This document shows, one piece after another, positions 30,860 through 40,603 of a stretch of 64,000 bases of DNA (the stretch's first letter is position 1; every line of letters begins with the position of its first letter). Under the pieces are notes generated by a model. The model worked only from the letters and a program-made list of their open reading frames with translations, ran no database searches and had not been told where the DNA came from. This stretch comes from Rhizobium sp. SG_E_25_P2 (lineage in GTDB: Bacteria; Pseudomonadota; Alphaproteobacteria; Rhizobiales; Rhizobiaceae), in assembly GCF_029892285.1 (NCBI RefSeq), contig NZ_JARXVM010000008.1, positions 1 through 64,000 of the forward strand, given 5' to 3'. The position numbers and the translations under genes are program-made.

Positions 30860-33800
30860 CATTCGAATTCAAAGATGTTGCGGAACACGCCGGGCGCAAT
30901 CAACGACAGCGGATTGACGGTCAGTTGCGCGGCGTCGAACGGGCCCTCAAGCTTGAAGGTGATGCCGAGCAGACCACGGTCGCGGCCATTGCCGAGAATA
31001 TTGCCGATGATCGGCAATTGCCCGAACAGGCTGTTCAGCCCGTAGACCGGCATAAAGGTGCCTGTGACGTCAATGCGGCCCCGAGGGTCGCGGACGACGC
31101 CCTGGAACGTCGCACCGACCTGATCGCCGCGCACGATGCCGTTCTGGACGCTGATCACGCCGCCGTCGATCAACAGGCGCGCAAAGCCGCGGCGAAATTT
31201 CTGCGAACTCGTGTCGATCTCGGTCTTCAACGCATCCGTCAGGCTTTCGCCATTGGCCCCCGTGCGCGCCGACACCAGCGACTTCAATCTCTGCTCGTTC
31301 ACCAGCGAGAAGTTGCGGATATCGACCGACCCTCGCCACGACTTCTCGGCGCGCGACGTCAGCTTTACGTTCAGAAGCCCGCCATTCATGTTTTTATAGA
31401 CATCGGCGAAACGAGCGAGCGCGCCGGCGTCTCCGCTGACGATCTCGAAGGCCCCGGTGGAGGCGTTCTTTCGCACCACCACCGCTTGGCCCGACCGGGT
31501 CACCCCGCCGAAATCAAGCGTCGAAATCTCACCCTTCCGGGTCGCCAGCGAGAGGCGTATCTGTGACAGGCTTTCCTTGTTGTAGCCGCCGACCGCGCCA
31601 AGTGTCGCGCTGATCAGATTGCTGGAGACGTCTTTTGCGCCGCCAGCCTTGGCGGCCCCGTTCTCATCTTTCAGCTTGGCCAGCAGCGGCCGCAAATCAA
31701 GACTATCTCCCTTAACGTCAATGGCGTAGCCATTGGCCTTCCGGTCAATCGAAACAGAGAAGTCATCACTGGACGAGAGCCGGATCCGGCTGAAGTCGGC
31801 GGCCGCCAGCCCCTTCTTGTCGATCTTGAGAACACCCGACGCCCCAAAGCCGTCTCCGCCCAGTTTGAAGTCCTTGAGTGTGGTCAGGCCCTCGGCCGCC
31901 GCAATCGTGAATTCGGCCGTAGCTCCAATGCCGGGTCCCTTCCGCCAGCCGATTCCTGGCACCGACAGCGACGCATTCTTCAGATCCAGTTTCACCCGAT
32001 CGGCGCTCGTCGCATCGCCGCGCATATCAATGCCGACCGATCCAGACACCACCTCTGTCAGCGCTGGAGAAATCGACGCCAGATCCTTGTCGCCGATATC
32101 GCCGAAGACGCGCCATTTCCTCAGTTCTGTCTTGTCGGGGCGGGCCGGCTCGGTGGCCTCGACATTCAGCTTCATGCCGTCGATGGACGCCGTAGCGGCC
32201 AGTTCAGCGCTGTTTTGATCGATCCACAGCTTTCCGGAGAGCTTATCAATCTTCTTGTCCCGAAACGGCTTTTTCAACGCAAGATCCGAGAGCGTCAGAT
32301 CCGCCGTGAAGGCGGGCGGCGGCGGCTTCTGTTCTTCCTCCACTCCGAAGACGCCCTGAATTTGCCCAGACACATTTCCTGACAGATCGCTCGGGGCGAA
32401 GGGCGCGCGCGACGTCGCATTGATCGGCGGAAAACTCGCGAGCTCCGCGGCCGCAGCCGCAGGTCCCTTGGCCGCCAGATCAAGCGCGGCCATAAGGGGT
32501 TTGGTGGAAATATCAGCTATGACCAGGCTGCCGCCGTCGCTCGCCAAGACTTTCCCTGAGGGCAACGGAATCTGCCCCTTGGATATGCTCACCTTGACCA
32601 TCCGGTCGATCATCTCCACCCGGCCGCTGGTTTTGGTCGCAGGCGGCATGGTCTTGTTGAAGCGGATGCTCGCGTCTTCCACATCGAGGGATATTTTGAT
32701 TTCGCCCGGTTCGAAACGGATTGGAATCGGATGTTCGGGAATACGGCCGGCCGCAAGCGTGACATCGATCTGGCCATTGCGCACCTTGCCGCCCTCGACA
32801 TTGTGAATGACCCAGTTCCGTACTTTCGCCGCATACCAATACGGCCATAGTCGCCGCACGGAATCGACAGTCAGTTCATCGGAGCGCGCCGCGAAACTCA
32901 CCGCCGGAGACGGCTCTACGAAGCGCGCCGCCAGCGATCCCGCAAAGTTGCCTTCGGCGGTTGACACGCCGATCGTGTCGAGTTGCAGCAACCGCGGCTC
33001 AGGCGCGAAAAACCCTGAAACACGCAGACTGACGGGCTGCGGCGGCAGGTTCACGCCCTGAACATCGGTCACGGCATCGTTGGAGACGACTTCGAAAGCA
33101 AAACCGGCCGGTTGGTTTTTCTGCACCCGATCCAGGTCGATCAGCGTGCCGAACAGCGGCAGCTTCGTCTTGCCAGTCAGGATCTGGCCTTTTTCAAGGA
33201 TAAATTTGCGGTCGGCGAAATCGTAGCGCAGCAAGCCTTCGCCTTTTTCGACCGGTTGGGTGATGCTGTCGGCATAGAACAAGCCGGGTCGGGCGCCGAT
33301 CCGGAGCAGCAGCGACTTGTCGCGCTCTACTGTCAAGCCGATATCGAGGGGCATTTCGAGCCCGAAGCGTCGCTCTCCGGTGATCTTGCTCCGCTTCATG
33401 ATGAAGGAACCGGATGGCAGGTCCTCGACATTGGCGTTCAGAGCCGTAGCCTTGTCGCCGTCGGCATCGAGCGCGATCGTGATGCGCGGATGAATATCGC
33501 CGAACTCAACGCCGGTCTTGAGCACATATCGACTCTCATCGGGATGCGTGAGATCGAAATCGACCAGGGAAACCATGTCGCCATGTTCGGTGGGACGCGG
33601 CAATTTCAGCGACAGGCGCGCTGCGGCGATATCCGTCACATCCGCCCGCCGCATCGCCGCCACGAGCCGATCGAGCGCGGGATAGACTGCGGTCAAAGCG
33701 GCAGGAATTGCATCAATGCGAACCGCCTTGAGGTCGAGCGGCGCGCCCGCCGGCAGGAAACGCAGATCGCCCTCCGCCGAACCGATTTCGGCGCGCGACA

Positions 33801-34245
33801 CCACGATCCGTCCCATGACGAGGGACAGCGGGTTGAGCGCCACCTTCAGGCTATCTGTCTTGAGCGCCACCACGCCGCTGGGCTTATGGGTGATTTTCAC
33901 GTCGCCGGCGGCAAGACCGAGAAGCCAGGTCTGCGTGAAACGCAGCCTGACCGAACCGACGGAAGGCTCGAAATCCGGACCAAGCGCCGCCGACAGTTGC
34001 TGCTCCGCCCGCGCCGTCAGCGTGTCGTCGAGATAGCCCTCTTCCAGCGCGACCAGAACTGTGCTGAATAGCACGGACACGACGAGCACGATCGCGGCCA
34101 GAAGCTTGGCCATGGCGCGAAACGGGCCGCGCCGCTTGGGAGTCGCCAGAACCGGAGCGTCCAGCCGTCGGCACGACGGCAGGTCATCGAGGGGACGGAA
34201 GTCTCCTTTGCCGAATACCACCTTTTCGCCGCGAATGTGATCCAA
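30859..34245 (-). CDS. Large AsmA-like / DUF3971 (YhdP-type) envelope protein
   Basis: An 1128-aa protein of the DUF3971/AsmA-like C-terminal group. One N-terminal membrane helix (about residues 46-67) precedes a long periplasmic beta-rich part, and the C-terminal part has IDVTGTFMPVYGLNSLFGQL and GLLGITFKLEGPFD. Members are now seen as bridge-like lipid transporters between the two membranes. The start is TTG at 34245 with GAGAGG upstream; an ATG at 34113 is an alternative. Divergent from bcp. Confidence 0.85.
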   Translation of the reverse strand: MDHIRGEKVVFGKGDFRPLDDLPSCRRLDAPVLATPKRRGPFRAMAKLLAAIVLVVSVLFSTVLVALEEGYLDDTLTARAEQQLSAALGPDFEPSVGSVRLRFTQTWLLGLAAGDVKITHKPSGVVALKTDSLKVALNPLSLVMGRIVVSRAEIGSAEGDLRFLPAGAPLDLKAVRIDAIPAALTAVYPALDRLVAAMRRADVTDIAAARLSLKLPRPTEHGDMVSLVDFDLTHPDESRYVLKTGVEFGDIHPRITIALDADGDKATALNANVEDLPSGSFIMKRSKITGERRFGLEMPLDIGLTVERDKSLLLRIGARPGLFYADSITQPVEKGEGLLRYDFADRKFILEKGQILTGKTKLPLFGTLIDLDRVQKNQPAGFAFEVVSNDAVTDVQGVNLPPQPVSLRVSGFFAPEPRLLQLDTIGVSTAEGNFAGSLAARFVEPSPAVSFAARSDELTVDSVRRLWPYWYAAKVRNWVIHNVEGGKVRNGQIDVTLAAGRIPEHPIPIRFEPGEIKISLDVEDASIRFNKTMPPATKTSGRVEMIDRMVKVSISKGQIPLPSGKVLASDGGSLVIADISTKPLMAALDLAAKGPAAAAAELASFPPINATSRAPFAPSDLSGNVSGQIQGVFGVEEEQKPPPPAFTADLTLSDLALKKPFRDKKIDKLSGKLWIDQNSAELAATASIDGMKLNVEATEPARPDKTELRKWRVFGDIGDKDLASISPALTEVVSGSVGIDMRGDATSADRVKLDLKNASLSVPGIGWRKGPGIGATAEFTIAAAEGLTTLKDFKLGGDGFGASGVLKIDKKGLAAADFSRIRLSSSDDFSVSIDRKANGYAIDVKGDSLDLRPLLAKLKDENGAAKAGGAKDVSSNLISATLGAVGGYNKESLSQIRLSLATRKGEISTLDFGGVTRSGQAVVVRKNASTGAFEIVSGDAGALARFADVYKNMNGGLLNVKLTSRAEKSWRGSVDIRNFSLVNEQRLKSLVSARTGANGESLTDALKTEIDTSSQKFRRGFARLLIDGGVISVQNGIVRGDQVGATFQGVVRDPRGRIDVTGTFMPVYGLNSLFGQLPIIGNILGNGRDRGLLGITFKLEGPFDAAQLTVNPLSLIAPGVFRNIFEFE

Positions 34246-34363
34246 GCCGCAAACCTCTCTCGGTCGAACATCGTATATGCGTTGTCGCGATTCCGACGAA
34301 CCGCTCTTATCTCAATTGAATGATTTGCACAGCGTAGATGCTGAGAAAGGCTCGATAAACGCC

Positions 34364-34834
34364 ATGGCCGACCTTAAAGCCGGTGACAAAGCCCCGCAAT
34401 TCACCCTGCCGCGAGATGGCGGCGGCAGCGTGTCCCTTGCCGAACAATCTGGCAAGAAAGTGGTGCTGTATTTCTATCCGAAGGACAATACCGAGGGCTG
34501 CACGATCGAAGCCATCGATTTCACCCGCCTCTTGCCGGAATTTGAAGCCGCCGGCGCGGTGGTGATCGGCATGTCGCCGGACAGCGTGAAAAAACATGAT
34601 AATTTTTGCAAAAAGCACGGTCTCGGCATCATCCTCGCCTCGGATGAAAGCACGGAAACGCTCGCCTCCTATGGGGTCTGGGTGGAAAAGAGCATGTATG
34701 GCAAGAAATATCTGGGCGTGGAGCGCACGACGGTGCTGATCGGCGCCGATGGCGTCATTCTCAAGGTCTGGCCAAAGGTCAAAGTGGCCGGACACGCCGA
34801 GGAAGTGCTTGAAGCGGTCAAGTCACTTCAATAA
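34364..34834 (+). CDS. bcp: Peroxiredoxin, BCP/PrxQ family
   Basis: A 156-aa thiol peroxidase that reduces hydroperoxides. The peroxidatic Cys46 is in DNTEGCTIEA. The resolving Cys usual five residues later is replaced by Ile51; another Cys (Cys82, DNFCKKHGL) is available. The enzyme therefore may use a different disulfide or act as 1-Cys. The ATG at 34364 matches the family start. It precedes the DUF455 gene by 40 bp. Confidence 0.93.
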   Translation: MADLKAGDKAPQFTLPRDGGGSVSLAEQSGKKVVLYFYPKDNTEGCTIEAIDFTRLLPEFEAAGAVVIGMSPDSVKKHDNFCKKHGLGIILASDESTETLASYGVWVEKSMYGKKYLGVERTTVLIGADGVILKVWPKVKVAGHAEEVLEAVKSLQ

Positions 34835-34874
34835 GCGGATTCGGATTGTAAGCTTTTGCGGGCAACCGATTCCA

Positions 34875-35702
34875 ATGACAGATGAATTTTCCATCGAAAG
34901 TCTGCGCGCCGGCGCGATCGCCGGCGTGGTCGAAGCCGATCTGGATCGGAAAATGGCGCTTGCGAGAGAAACCCATCGTTTGTGGCATGGCAGAGCCTTG
35001 TCGCTGCGTTCGCCGCTCGATCCGCCGTTGCCGGCCCGGCCCGGCCGTCCGGCAAAGCCCGACCTGGTGGCGCCGAACAAGATGAAGAAGCGTTCGCTGC
35101 ATACCGTCCATGGCCGCATCGCGCTCTTGCATGCGATCTGCCACATCGAACTCAACGCGGTGGATCTCGCGCTCGACATCGTCGCCCGATTCGCAGATCA
35201 ACCCGTGCCGCGTTCCTTCTTCGACGGCTGGATGCTGGTGGCGTTCGAAGAGGCCAAGCATTTCTTGATGGTTCGGGACAGGCTCCGGCAATTGGGAGCC
35301 GACTATGGCGACCTGCCCGCCCATGACGGACTGTGGGAAGCGGCGCATTCGACGCGAAACTCGCTGACGGCGCGGCTGGCGGTGGTTCCGCTGATTCTCG
35401 AGGCGCGCGGGCTCGACGTGACGCCGTCGATGCGCGACACGTTGCGCGAACTCGGGGACGAAGACAGCGCGAAAGTCTTCGACGTGATCTACGAAGACGA
35501 AAAGGGCCATGTCGCAGTCGGCGCCAAATGGTTCCGCTTTCTGTGCGCCCGCGAAAAAAAGGATCCTGCCGCAGCCTTCCAATCGCTGGTTCGCGAAAAC
35601 TTCCGCGGCGGGTTGAAGGCGCCGTTCAACGATCTCGCCCGCGCCGCCGCCGGCCTGACACCCAGTTTCTACAGGACGCTTTCTCCACTCGGAAACGCCT
35701 GA
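34875..35702 (+). CDS. DUF455 ferritin-like protein
   Basis: A 275-aa DUF455 protein with ferritin-like di-iron motifs: HAICHIELNAVDLALD, AFEEAKHFLM and IYEDEKGHVAVG, giving the Glu/His pairs of a four-helix diiron site. The related MiaE enzyme hydroxylates a tRNA base; this family's role is not established. The ATG at 34875 follows bcp closely, so the two may share a transcript. Confidence 0.87.
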   Translation: MTDEFSIESLRAGAIAGVVEADLDRKMALARETHRLWHGRALSLRSPLDPPLPARPGRPAKPDLVAPNKMKKRSLHTVHGRIALLHAICHIELNAVDLALDIVARFADQPVPRSFFDGWMLVAFEEAKHFLMVRDRLRQLGADYGDLPAHDGLWEAAHSTRNSLTARLAVVPLILEARGLDVTPSMRDTLRELGDEDSAKVFDVIYEDEKGHVAVGAKWFRFLCAREKKDPAAAFQSLVRENFRGGLKAPFNDLARAAAGLTPSFYRTLSPLGNA

Positions 35703-35736
35703 CATTCCCGGGAATTCACACGGGAAACAGCGAAAC

Positions 35737-35752
35737 TTAACCAATCATTAAC
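35737..35752 (+). promoter_or_regulatory. CtrA-type binding site upstream of the M23 peptidase
   Basis: TTAA-CCAATCA-TTAAC matches the CtrA full-site rule TTAA-N7-TTAA. It lies 69 bp before the M23 peptidase gene in an A+T-rich spacer. Cell-cycle control by CtrA is inferred; the regulator is not in the window. Confidence 0.5.
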
Positions 35753-35820
35753 CCTAATAAATTCTAATTGCTCCAAGAGACTCAGGGGAACGTCGAAACC
35801 GCCGACGCGGCAGGTTTGCG

Positions 35821-37137
35821 ATGATGAGGTCAGCGGGCGTGTCGAGCGGAGCAAGCAAAACATTCGGACGGAGACGCCAACAGCATCTCCTCATTCTCGC
35901 CAGCGGCGAGAAGGTTCGCCACATGGCGATCCGACCGTGGATGACGGCGCTCGCTGCGGCAGGCGTCGCCTGCCTGTCGCTCGGTTATCTCGGGGCGACG
36001 GCCTATCTGGTTTTGCGCGACGATCTGATGGGCGCCGCCATGGCCCGCCAGGCGCGGATGCAGCATGATTACGAGGACCGCATCGCAGCGCTTCGCGCCC
36101 AGGTCGACCGCATCACCTCCCGTCAATTGCTCGACCAGCAAGTGGTCGAAAACAAGGTTGAAAAACTGCTGGAACAGCAGATGGCGCTGAGCTCCCGCCA
36201 GGGCAAGATCGGCGATGTGTTGCAGCGCGCAGAAGGCGCAGGCCTTGACGCCACGCCGCCCGACGCCGCGCCCGTTAACGCCTTCATGCCGGAAGAGGAA
36301 CATTCGTCCTTCTCGCCGCTGTCTTCGTTCAAGACGCTGTTGTCGCGTGAGCGACTGGCGCATACGCCGGAAAAGGCTGCCTCCTTCATTCCGCAAAACA
36401 GCGACAATGACATCGCCGATCGCGCCGACCGGTTGTTCACCAAAGTGACGCTGTCGCTGAAATCGATCGAGCGCCAGCAACTGGCGCATATCCAGTCGCT
36501 GACCGCCGACGCCCGTCAGCGCGCCGACAAGATCCAGTCGATCCTGGCCAATACCGGCTTCCGCTTGCCCGGCGACGTGGCGTCGGCTGGAGCCGCTGAC
36601 GACACCGCCATCGGCGGCCCCTATGTCCCGCCCGAAACCGGCGACATGTTCGAAGATTCGCTCAGCGATCTCGATCTGGCGCTGCAGAAGTTCGAGCGGG
36701 TGAAGTCCTATGCCGAGACCCTGCCCTTCGCCAATCCCGCGCCGGGCCGGGAAATCACCTCGCTGTTCGGCAACCGGATCGACCCCTTCTTCGGAAAGCT
36801 CGCCATGCATGCCGGCATCGACTTCCGGCAGAAGACAGGCGGCAAAGTGTTCGCAACCGGCGCCGGCGCCGTGATCGCCGCCGGCCCCGCCGGCGGCTAC
36901 GGCATCATGGTCGAGATCGACCATGGCGACGGCGTCACCACCCGCTACGGCCACCTCTCCCGCGTGCTTGTCGAGAAAGGCCAAAAGATCGCCGATGGCG
37001 ACGTGATCGCGCTTTCGGGCTCAACCGGCCGCTCCACCGGCCCGCATTTGCATTACGAAGTTCGCCGCAACGGCCGCGCCGTCGACCCCTTGCGCTTTCT
37101 CAACGCCGGCATGAAACTCGACACCTATATTCGCTAA
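35821..37137 (+). CDS. M23/LytM-family peptidase with coiled coil
   Basis: A 438-aa envelope protein. A cytoplasmic N-terminus and one membrane helix (about 41-63) are followed by a coiled coil (about 75-125), a variable linker, and a C-terminal LytM domain (about 310-430). Zinc ligands are present: His330 and Asp334 (HAGID), and HxH at 409-411 (HLHYE), so it should be an active endopeptidase on cross-linked peptidoglycan. This is the EnvC/NlpD-like or MepM-like layout. A CtrA-type box lies upstream. Starts a few residues downstream are possible. Confidence 0.9.
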   Translation: MMRSAGVSSGASKTFGRRRQQHLLILASGEKVRHMAIRPWMTALAAAGVACLSLGYLGATAYLVLRDDLMGAAMARQARMQHDYEDRIAALRAQVDRITSRQLLDQQVVENKVEKLLEQQMALSSRQGKIGDVLQRAEGAGLDATPPDAAPVNAFMPEEEHSSFSPLSSFKTLLSRERLAHTPEKAASFIPQNSDNDIADRADRLFTKVTLSLKSIERQQLAHIQSLTADARQRADKIQSILANTGFRLPGDVASAGAADDTAIGGPYVPPETGDMFEDSLSDLDLALQKFERVKSYAETLPFANPAPGREITSLFGNRIDPFFGKLAMHAGIDFRQKTGGKVFATGAGAVIAAGPAGGYGIMVEIDHGDGVTTRYGHLSRVLVEKGQKIADGDVIALSGSTGRSTGPHLHYEVRRNGRAVDPLRFLNAGMKLDTYIR

Positions 37138-37191
37138 ACAGGCGGCTGGCGCGGCTCTTGCATTGCGATCCGCAACACAGGAGCCTTCCGC

Positions 37192-37806
37192 ATGGACATC
37201 ACGACCCTCATCGCCTTTGCCCTCGCCTTTTTCGTCTTCGCCGCCAGCCCCGGCCCCGACAATCTCACCATCATGGCCCGCGCCGTCTCGCATGGCTGGA
37301 CATCCGGCCTCGCCTATGGATTGGGCACGGTGACGGGTATCATGATCTTTCTCGCGGCGGCGGTGTTCGGGCTATCGGTGATCGCCAGCGAAATGGGCGT
37401 TCTCATGACCGCCCTGCGCTATGCGGGCGCGGCATGGCTGATCTGGACCGGGATCCGCCTGTGGACCGCCAAGCCCGATTCTGCGGATCTCGCTGAGCGC
37501 AGCCGGGATCGCGGCCTGCTTGCAGCTTATGCAACCGGCGTATTGCTCAACCTCGGCAATCCCAAAATGCCGCTCTTTTATATCGCACTTCTGCCCAATG
37601 TCGTCGGCGCGGATATCGGCCCTATGCTGGCGATGGAACTTGCGCTCGTCATCCTCGCCGTCGAGGCGGTTGTCATCGCCGGTCACCTGCTCATTGCCCA
37701 GAAAGGTCGCAGGCTGATGACCTCGCCGGTCTTCGCGCGCCGCGTCAATCGCGCCGCCGGCTCCGTCATGATCGGAACTGGCGCCATCGCCATCGCAGCG
37801 CGGTAA
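37192..37806 (+). CDS. LysE/RhtB-family amino-acid exporter
   Basis: A 204-aa inner-membrane protein with about six helices. The N-terminal FAASPGPDNLTIMARAVSHG is the LysE/RhtB signature, followed by YAGAAWLIWTGIRLW and NPKMPLFYIALLP. The substrate is unknown. GGAG precedes the ATG. It stands 54 bp after the M23 gene. Confidence 0.9.
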   Translation: MDITTLIAFALAFFVFAASPGPDNLTIMARAVSHGWTSGLAYGLGTVTGIMIFLAAAVFGLSVIASEMGVLMTALRYAGAAWLIWTGIRLWTAKPDSADLAERSRDRGLLAAYATGVLLNLGNPKMPLFYIALLPNVVGADIGPMLAMELALVILAVEAVVIAGHLLIAQKGRRLMTSPVFARRVNRAAGSVMIGTGAIAIAAR

Positions 37807-37954
37807 AAAAGCCGCTCCGTTAAGGCTAATCGCCTCCAAGACCGTGATTTTCTTGACTTGGCGGCCGTTAACGATTATGTCCCGCGCAGCTTATCCAGCA
37901 GCGCCGGGCAGATTCCCGGGTAAATAAACGCCAACAACGGAAAAGTCATTTCCA

Positions 37955-39454
37955 TTGACAACCTTTGAAGATCTCGGCCTCAGCCAGAAAGTCCTCTCCG
38001 CCGTTACGGATTCGGGCTATACGATCCCTACGCCTATTCAGGCTGGAGCCATCCCGTTTGCGCTTCAACGGCGTGACATTCTCGGCATCGCGCAGACTGG
38101 CACGGGCAAGACCGCGTCCTTCGTGTTGCCGATGCTGACGCTGCTCGAAAAAGGCCGCGCCCGCGCTCGCATGCCGCGCACGCTGATTCTCGAGCCGACC
38201 CGCGAGTTGGCGGCCCAGGTGGCCGAAAACTTTGAAAAATACGGCAAGAATCACAAATTGAACGTGGCTTTGCTGATCGGCGGCGTATCCTTCGAGGATC
38301 AGGATCGCAAGCTGGAGCGTGGCGCCGATGTGCTGATCTGCACGCCAGGCCGCCTGCTTGACCATTGCGAACGCGGCAAGTTGCTGATGACCGGTGTCGA
38401 GATCCTGGTGATCGACGAAGCCGACCGTATGCTCGATATGGGTTTCATCCCGGATATCGAACGCGTCGCCAAGATGATCCCGTTCACCCGCCAGACGCTG
38501 TTCTTCTCGGCCACCATGCCGCCGGAAATCCAGAAACTGGCGGATACGTTCCTGCAGAATCCGGAGCGGATCGAGGTCGCCAAGCCCTCCTCGACCGCCA
38601 AGACCGTGACGCAGCGTCTCGTCGCCAGCCACAGCCAGGATTGGGAAAAGCGCGCCGCGCTTCGCGAGATCATCCGCGAGGTTGAAGGCGACATCAAGAA
38701 CGCGATCATATTCTGCAACCGCAAGAAGGATGTCGCCGATCTCTATCGCTCGCTCGAACGCCACGGCTTTTCGGTCGGCGCGTTGCATGGCGATATGGAC
38801 CAGCGCTCGCGGACGATGACACTGCAGAGTTTCAAGGACAACAACCTGAAATTCCTGGTGGCCTCAGATGTGGCCGCCCGTGGTCTCGACATTCCCGATG
38901 TCAGCCACGTCTTCAATTTCGACGTGCCGATCCATGCGGAAGACTATGTCCACCGCATTGGCCGCACCGGTCGCGCCGGCCGCGCCGGCGCAGCCTTCAT
39001 GCTGGTCACCAAGCGCGACGCCAAACATCTCGACGCGATCAAGAAACTGATCAACGAAGATGTTGAATGGCATGGCGGCGATCTCTCAGCGCTTCCTGAG
39101 CGTGAAGAGAGCGAAGACCGCAAGTCCTCCGACCGTCGTGGCGGCAGGGACAAGGGCCGGGGTCGTGATCGTGATCGTGATCGCTCCAAGGCTCCGCGAG
39201 ACGTCGCAAGTCATAAAACCGACATCGAAAAAGCCGACAAGGGCGCTGTGATCGACATGGCCTCGAAGAAAGCAGAGTCATCCATGGCAAAGACCCCCCA
39301 GGCCCCCAAGCGCGACTATCGTGACGAACGCCCCTACCCGGCCAATGACGACAATCGCCGTCGCCGGTATCAGGACCGCGACGACGGCCCGACTCCGGTC
39401 GGTTTCGGCGACGACATTCCCGCCTTCATGATGGTTTCGGCCGCCATCAAGTAA
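37955..39454 (+). CDS. rhlE: DEAD-box RNA helicase, RhlE type
   Basis: A 499-aa ATP-dependent RNA helicase. Motifs in order: Q motif (TPIQAGAIP), AQTGTGKT, PTRELAAQ, TPGRLLDH, DEAD-box VIDEADRMLDMGF, SATMP, and in the second domain ARGLDIPDVSHV and HRIGRTGRAGR. The C-terminal tail is basic and low in complexity (RDRDRDRS), encoded by a short GTGATC repeat near 39161-39183. The only start matching the family is TTG at 37955, which may hold expression low. Its stop is followed at once by the NUDIX gene. Confidence 0.94.
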   Translation: MTTFEDLGLSQKVLSAVTDSGYTIPTPIQAGAIPFALQRRDILGIAQTGTGKTASFVLPMLTLLEKGRARARMPRTLILEPTRELAAQVAENFEKYGKNHKLNVALLIGGVSFEDQDRKLERGADVLICTPGRLLDHCERGKLLMTGVEILVIDEADRMLDMGFIPDIERVAKMIPFTRQTLFFSATMPPEIQKLADTFLQNPERIEVAKPSSTAKTVTQRLVASHSQDWEKRAALREIIREVEGDIKNAIIFCNRKKDVADLYRSLERHGFSVGALHGDMDQRSRTMTLQSFKDNNLKFLVASDVAARGLDIPDVSHVFNFDVPIHAEDYVHRIGRTGRAGRAGAAFMLVTKRDAKHLDAIKKLINEDVEWHGGDLSALPEREESEDRKSSDRRGGRDKGRGRDRDRDRSKAPRDVASHKTDIEKADKGAVIDMASKKAESSMAKTPQAPKRDYRDERPYPANDDNRRRRYQDRDDGPTPVGFGDDIPAFMMVSAAIK

Positions 39455-39455
39455 G

Positions 39456-39878
39456 ATGCGGCCCGGTCAGGATTTCCCTGGAGTAGGCGTCGGTCTGGCG
39501 ATCGTCAGGGACGGTCGCATTCTCCTGTACCGCCGCGTTCGGCCGCCCGAGGCCGGACATTGGAATATCGTTGGCGGCAAGATCGACCATATGGAGCCAG
39601 CCGTCGAGGCTGTGCGCCGCGAGGCCGAGGAAGAAAGCGGCCTTTCGATCCAGAATGTCGAATTCCTGGGTCTTTCAGAACAAATTTTCCACGACGAAGG
39701 GCAGCATTGGCTGTCCCTGATCTATCGCGCCGTTGATTTTTCCGGCGAGGCCCGGGTGACGGAGCCGGACAAACTGCCGGAATTCGGCTGGTTTGCTTTC
39801 AACGAGCTGCCGGCGCCGCTGTCGCGCTTTGCCGCGGATGCGGTTGCAATGTTGAGCGACGCCCATCTCAAAACCTGA
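39456..39878 (+). CDS. NUDIX hydrolase
   Basis: A 140-aa NUDIX enzyme. The box is complete: G at GGKIDHME, then REAEEESGL, matching Gx5Ex7REUxEExGU. It begins VGVGLAIVRDGRILLYRR. Substrates in this class are nucleoside diphosphate derivatives; it is not further specified. It starts 1 bp after the helicase stop, so it is co-transcribed with it. Confidence 0.92.
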   Translation: MRPGQDFPGVGVGLAIVRDGRILLYRRVRPPEAGHWNIVGGKIDHMEPAVEAVRREAEEESGLSIQNVEFLGLSEQIFHDEGQHWLSLIYRAVDFSGEARVTEPDKLPEFGWFAFNELPAPLSRFAADAVAMLSDAHLKT

Positions 39879-39925
39879 AGAGCCCGCTTTTGGGCGAGCC
39901 CTCCACTGTTCATGACTTCAGTGAA

Positions 39926-40603
39926 TCAGATCAGGAAGTCAGCCCTGTCGATTTGTGAAAGCGTCACGTCGTCCAGGGTCAGTTCAGCCTTGCCGAAATC
40001 GATCAACACGTCATCGCCATGCTGCGACATCATCGTCTTGAGCTCTGCATAGCTGTCGATGATGCCGGAATCCTTGAGGTCGATGCGATCATGGCTGGAA
40101 TGACTGTTGCGCGCCTCGAAATCCGTGATTTCGTTCTTGCCGTGATACTTTGAGAACGCGAAAATGTCTTTGCCGGCTCCGCCGGTCATCACATCGCGGC
40201 CGCCATTGCCATCAATCCTGTCATTGCCGGCATAGCCCTTGAGCACATCCGCATTATCGGAACCATACAGCCAGTCAGCACCCTTAAAGATGTTCGCCAT
40301 CAGTTGCATGTCGTCTTTTGTCGACACCGTATCGATGACGGCCTGAATCTTGGCTGCAGCCATGCTGAATTCCATGTAGAAGACGGTGTCTCCGAACTTG
40401 GCTTCATAGGTTGTCACCGTGCCGCCGGTCATACGACCGTCCGCGTCATAGGTGAGATTCTTTCCGCCGAAATGTTCCTCATAGCCATTGGCGTAGTAAG
40501 CGGCGAATTCAGTTTTAGTCGTCGTGAATTCCGACGCAGTCGTGATGCTGTTATAGTTGATCTTGGTGATATCAAAGCCGACAAAGGCATAAGCTAAGAC
40601 CAT
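39926..40603 (-). CDS. Secreted RTX-type calcium-binding protein
   Basis: A 225-aa protein with no N-terminal signal peptide. An unrecognised N-terminal part (about 1-110) is followed by RTX nonapeptides (NADVLKGYAGNDRIDGNGG, DVMTGGAGKDIFAFS) and an ITDFEARN segment, as in serralysin-type C-termini. The end ...DRADFLI fits a type I secretion signal. No ABC/MFP/TolC secretion genes are near. GGGAGA precedes the ATG. A second RTX protein is at 52485-53387. Confidence 0.85.
   Translation of the reverse strand: MVLAYAFVGFDITKINYNSITTASEFTTTKTEFAAYYANGYEEHFGGKNLTYDADGRMTGGTVTTYEAKFGDTVFYMEFSMAAAKIQAVIDTVSTKDDMQLMANIFKGADWLYGSDNADVLKGYAGNDRIDGNGGRDVMTGGAGKDIFAFSKYHGKNEITDFEARNSHSSHDRIDLKDSGIIDSYAELKTMMSQHGDDVLIDFGKAELTLDDVTLSQIDRADFLI

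Noticed and set aside
39161-39183. Short tandem repeat taken as a CRISPR or minisatellite
   Set aside because: It is a 6-bp repeat inside the helicase coding region encoding Arg-Asp pairs; no spacers exist.
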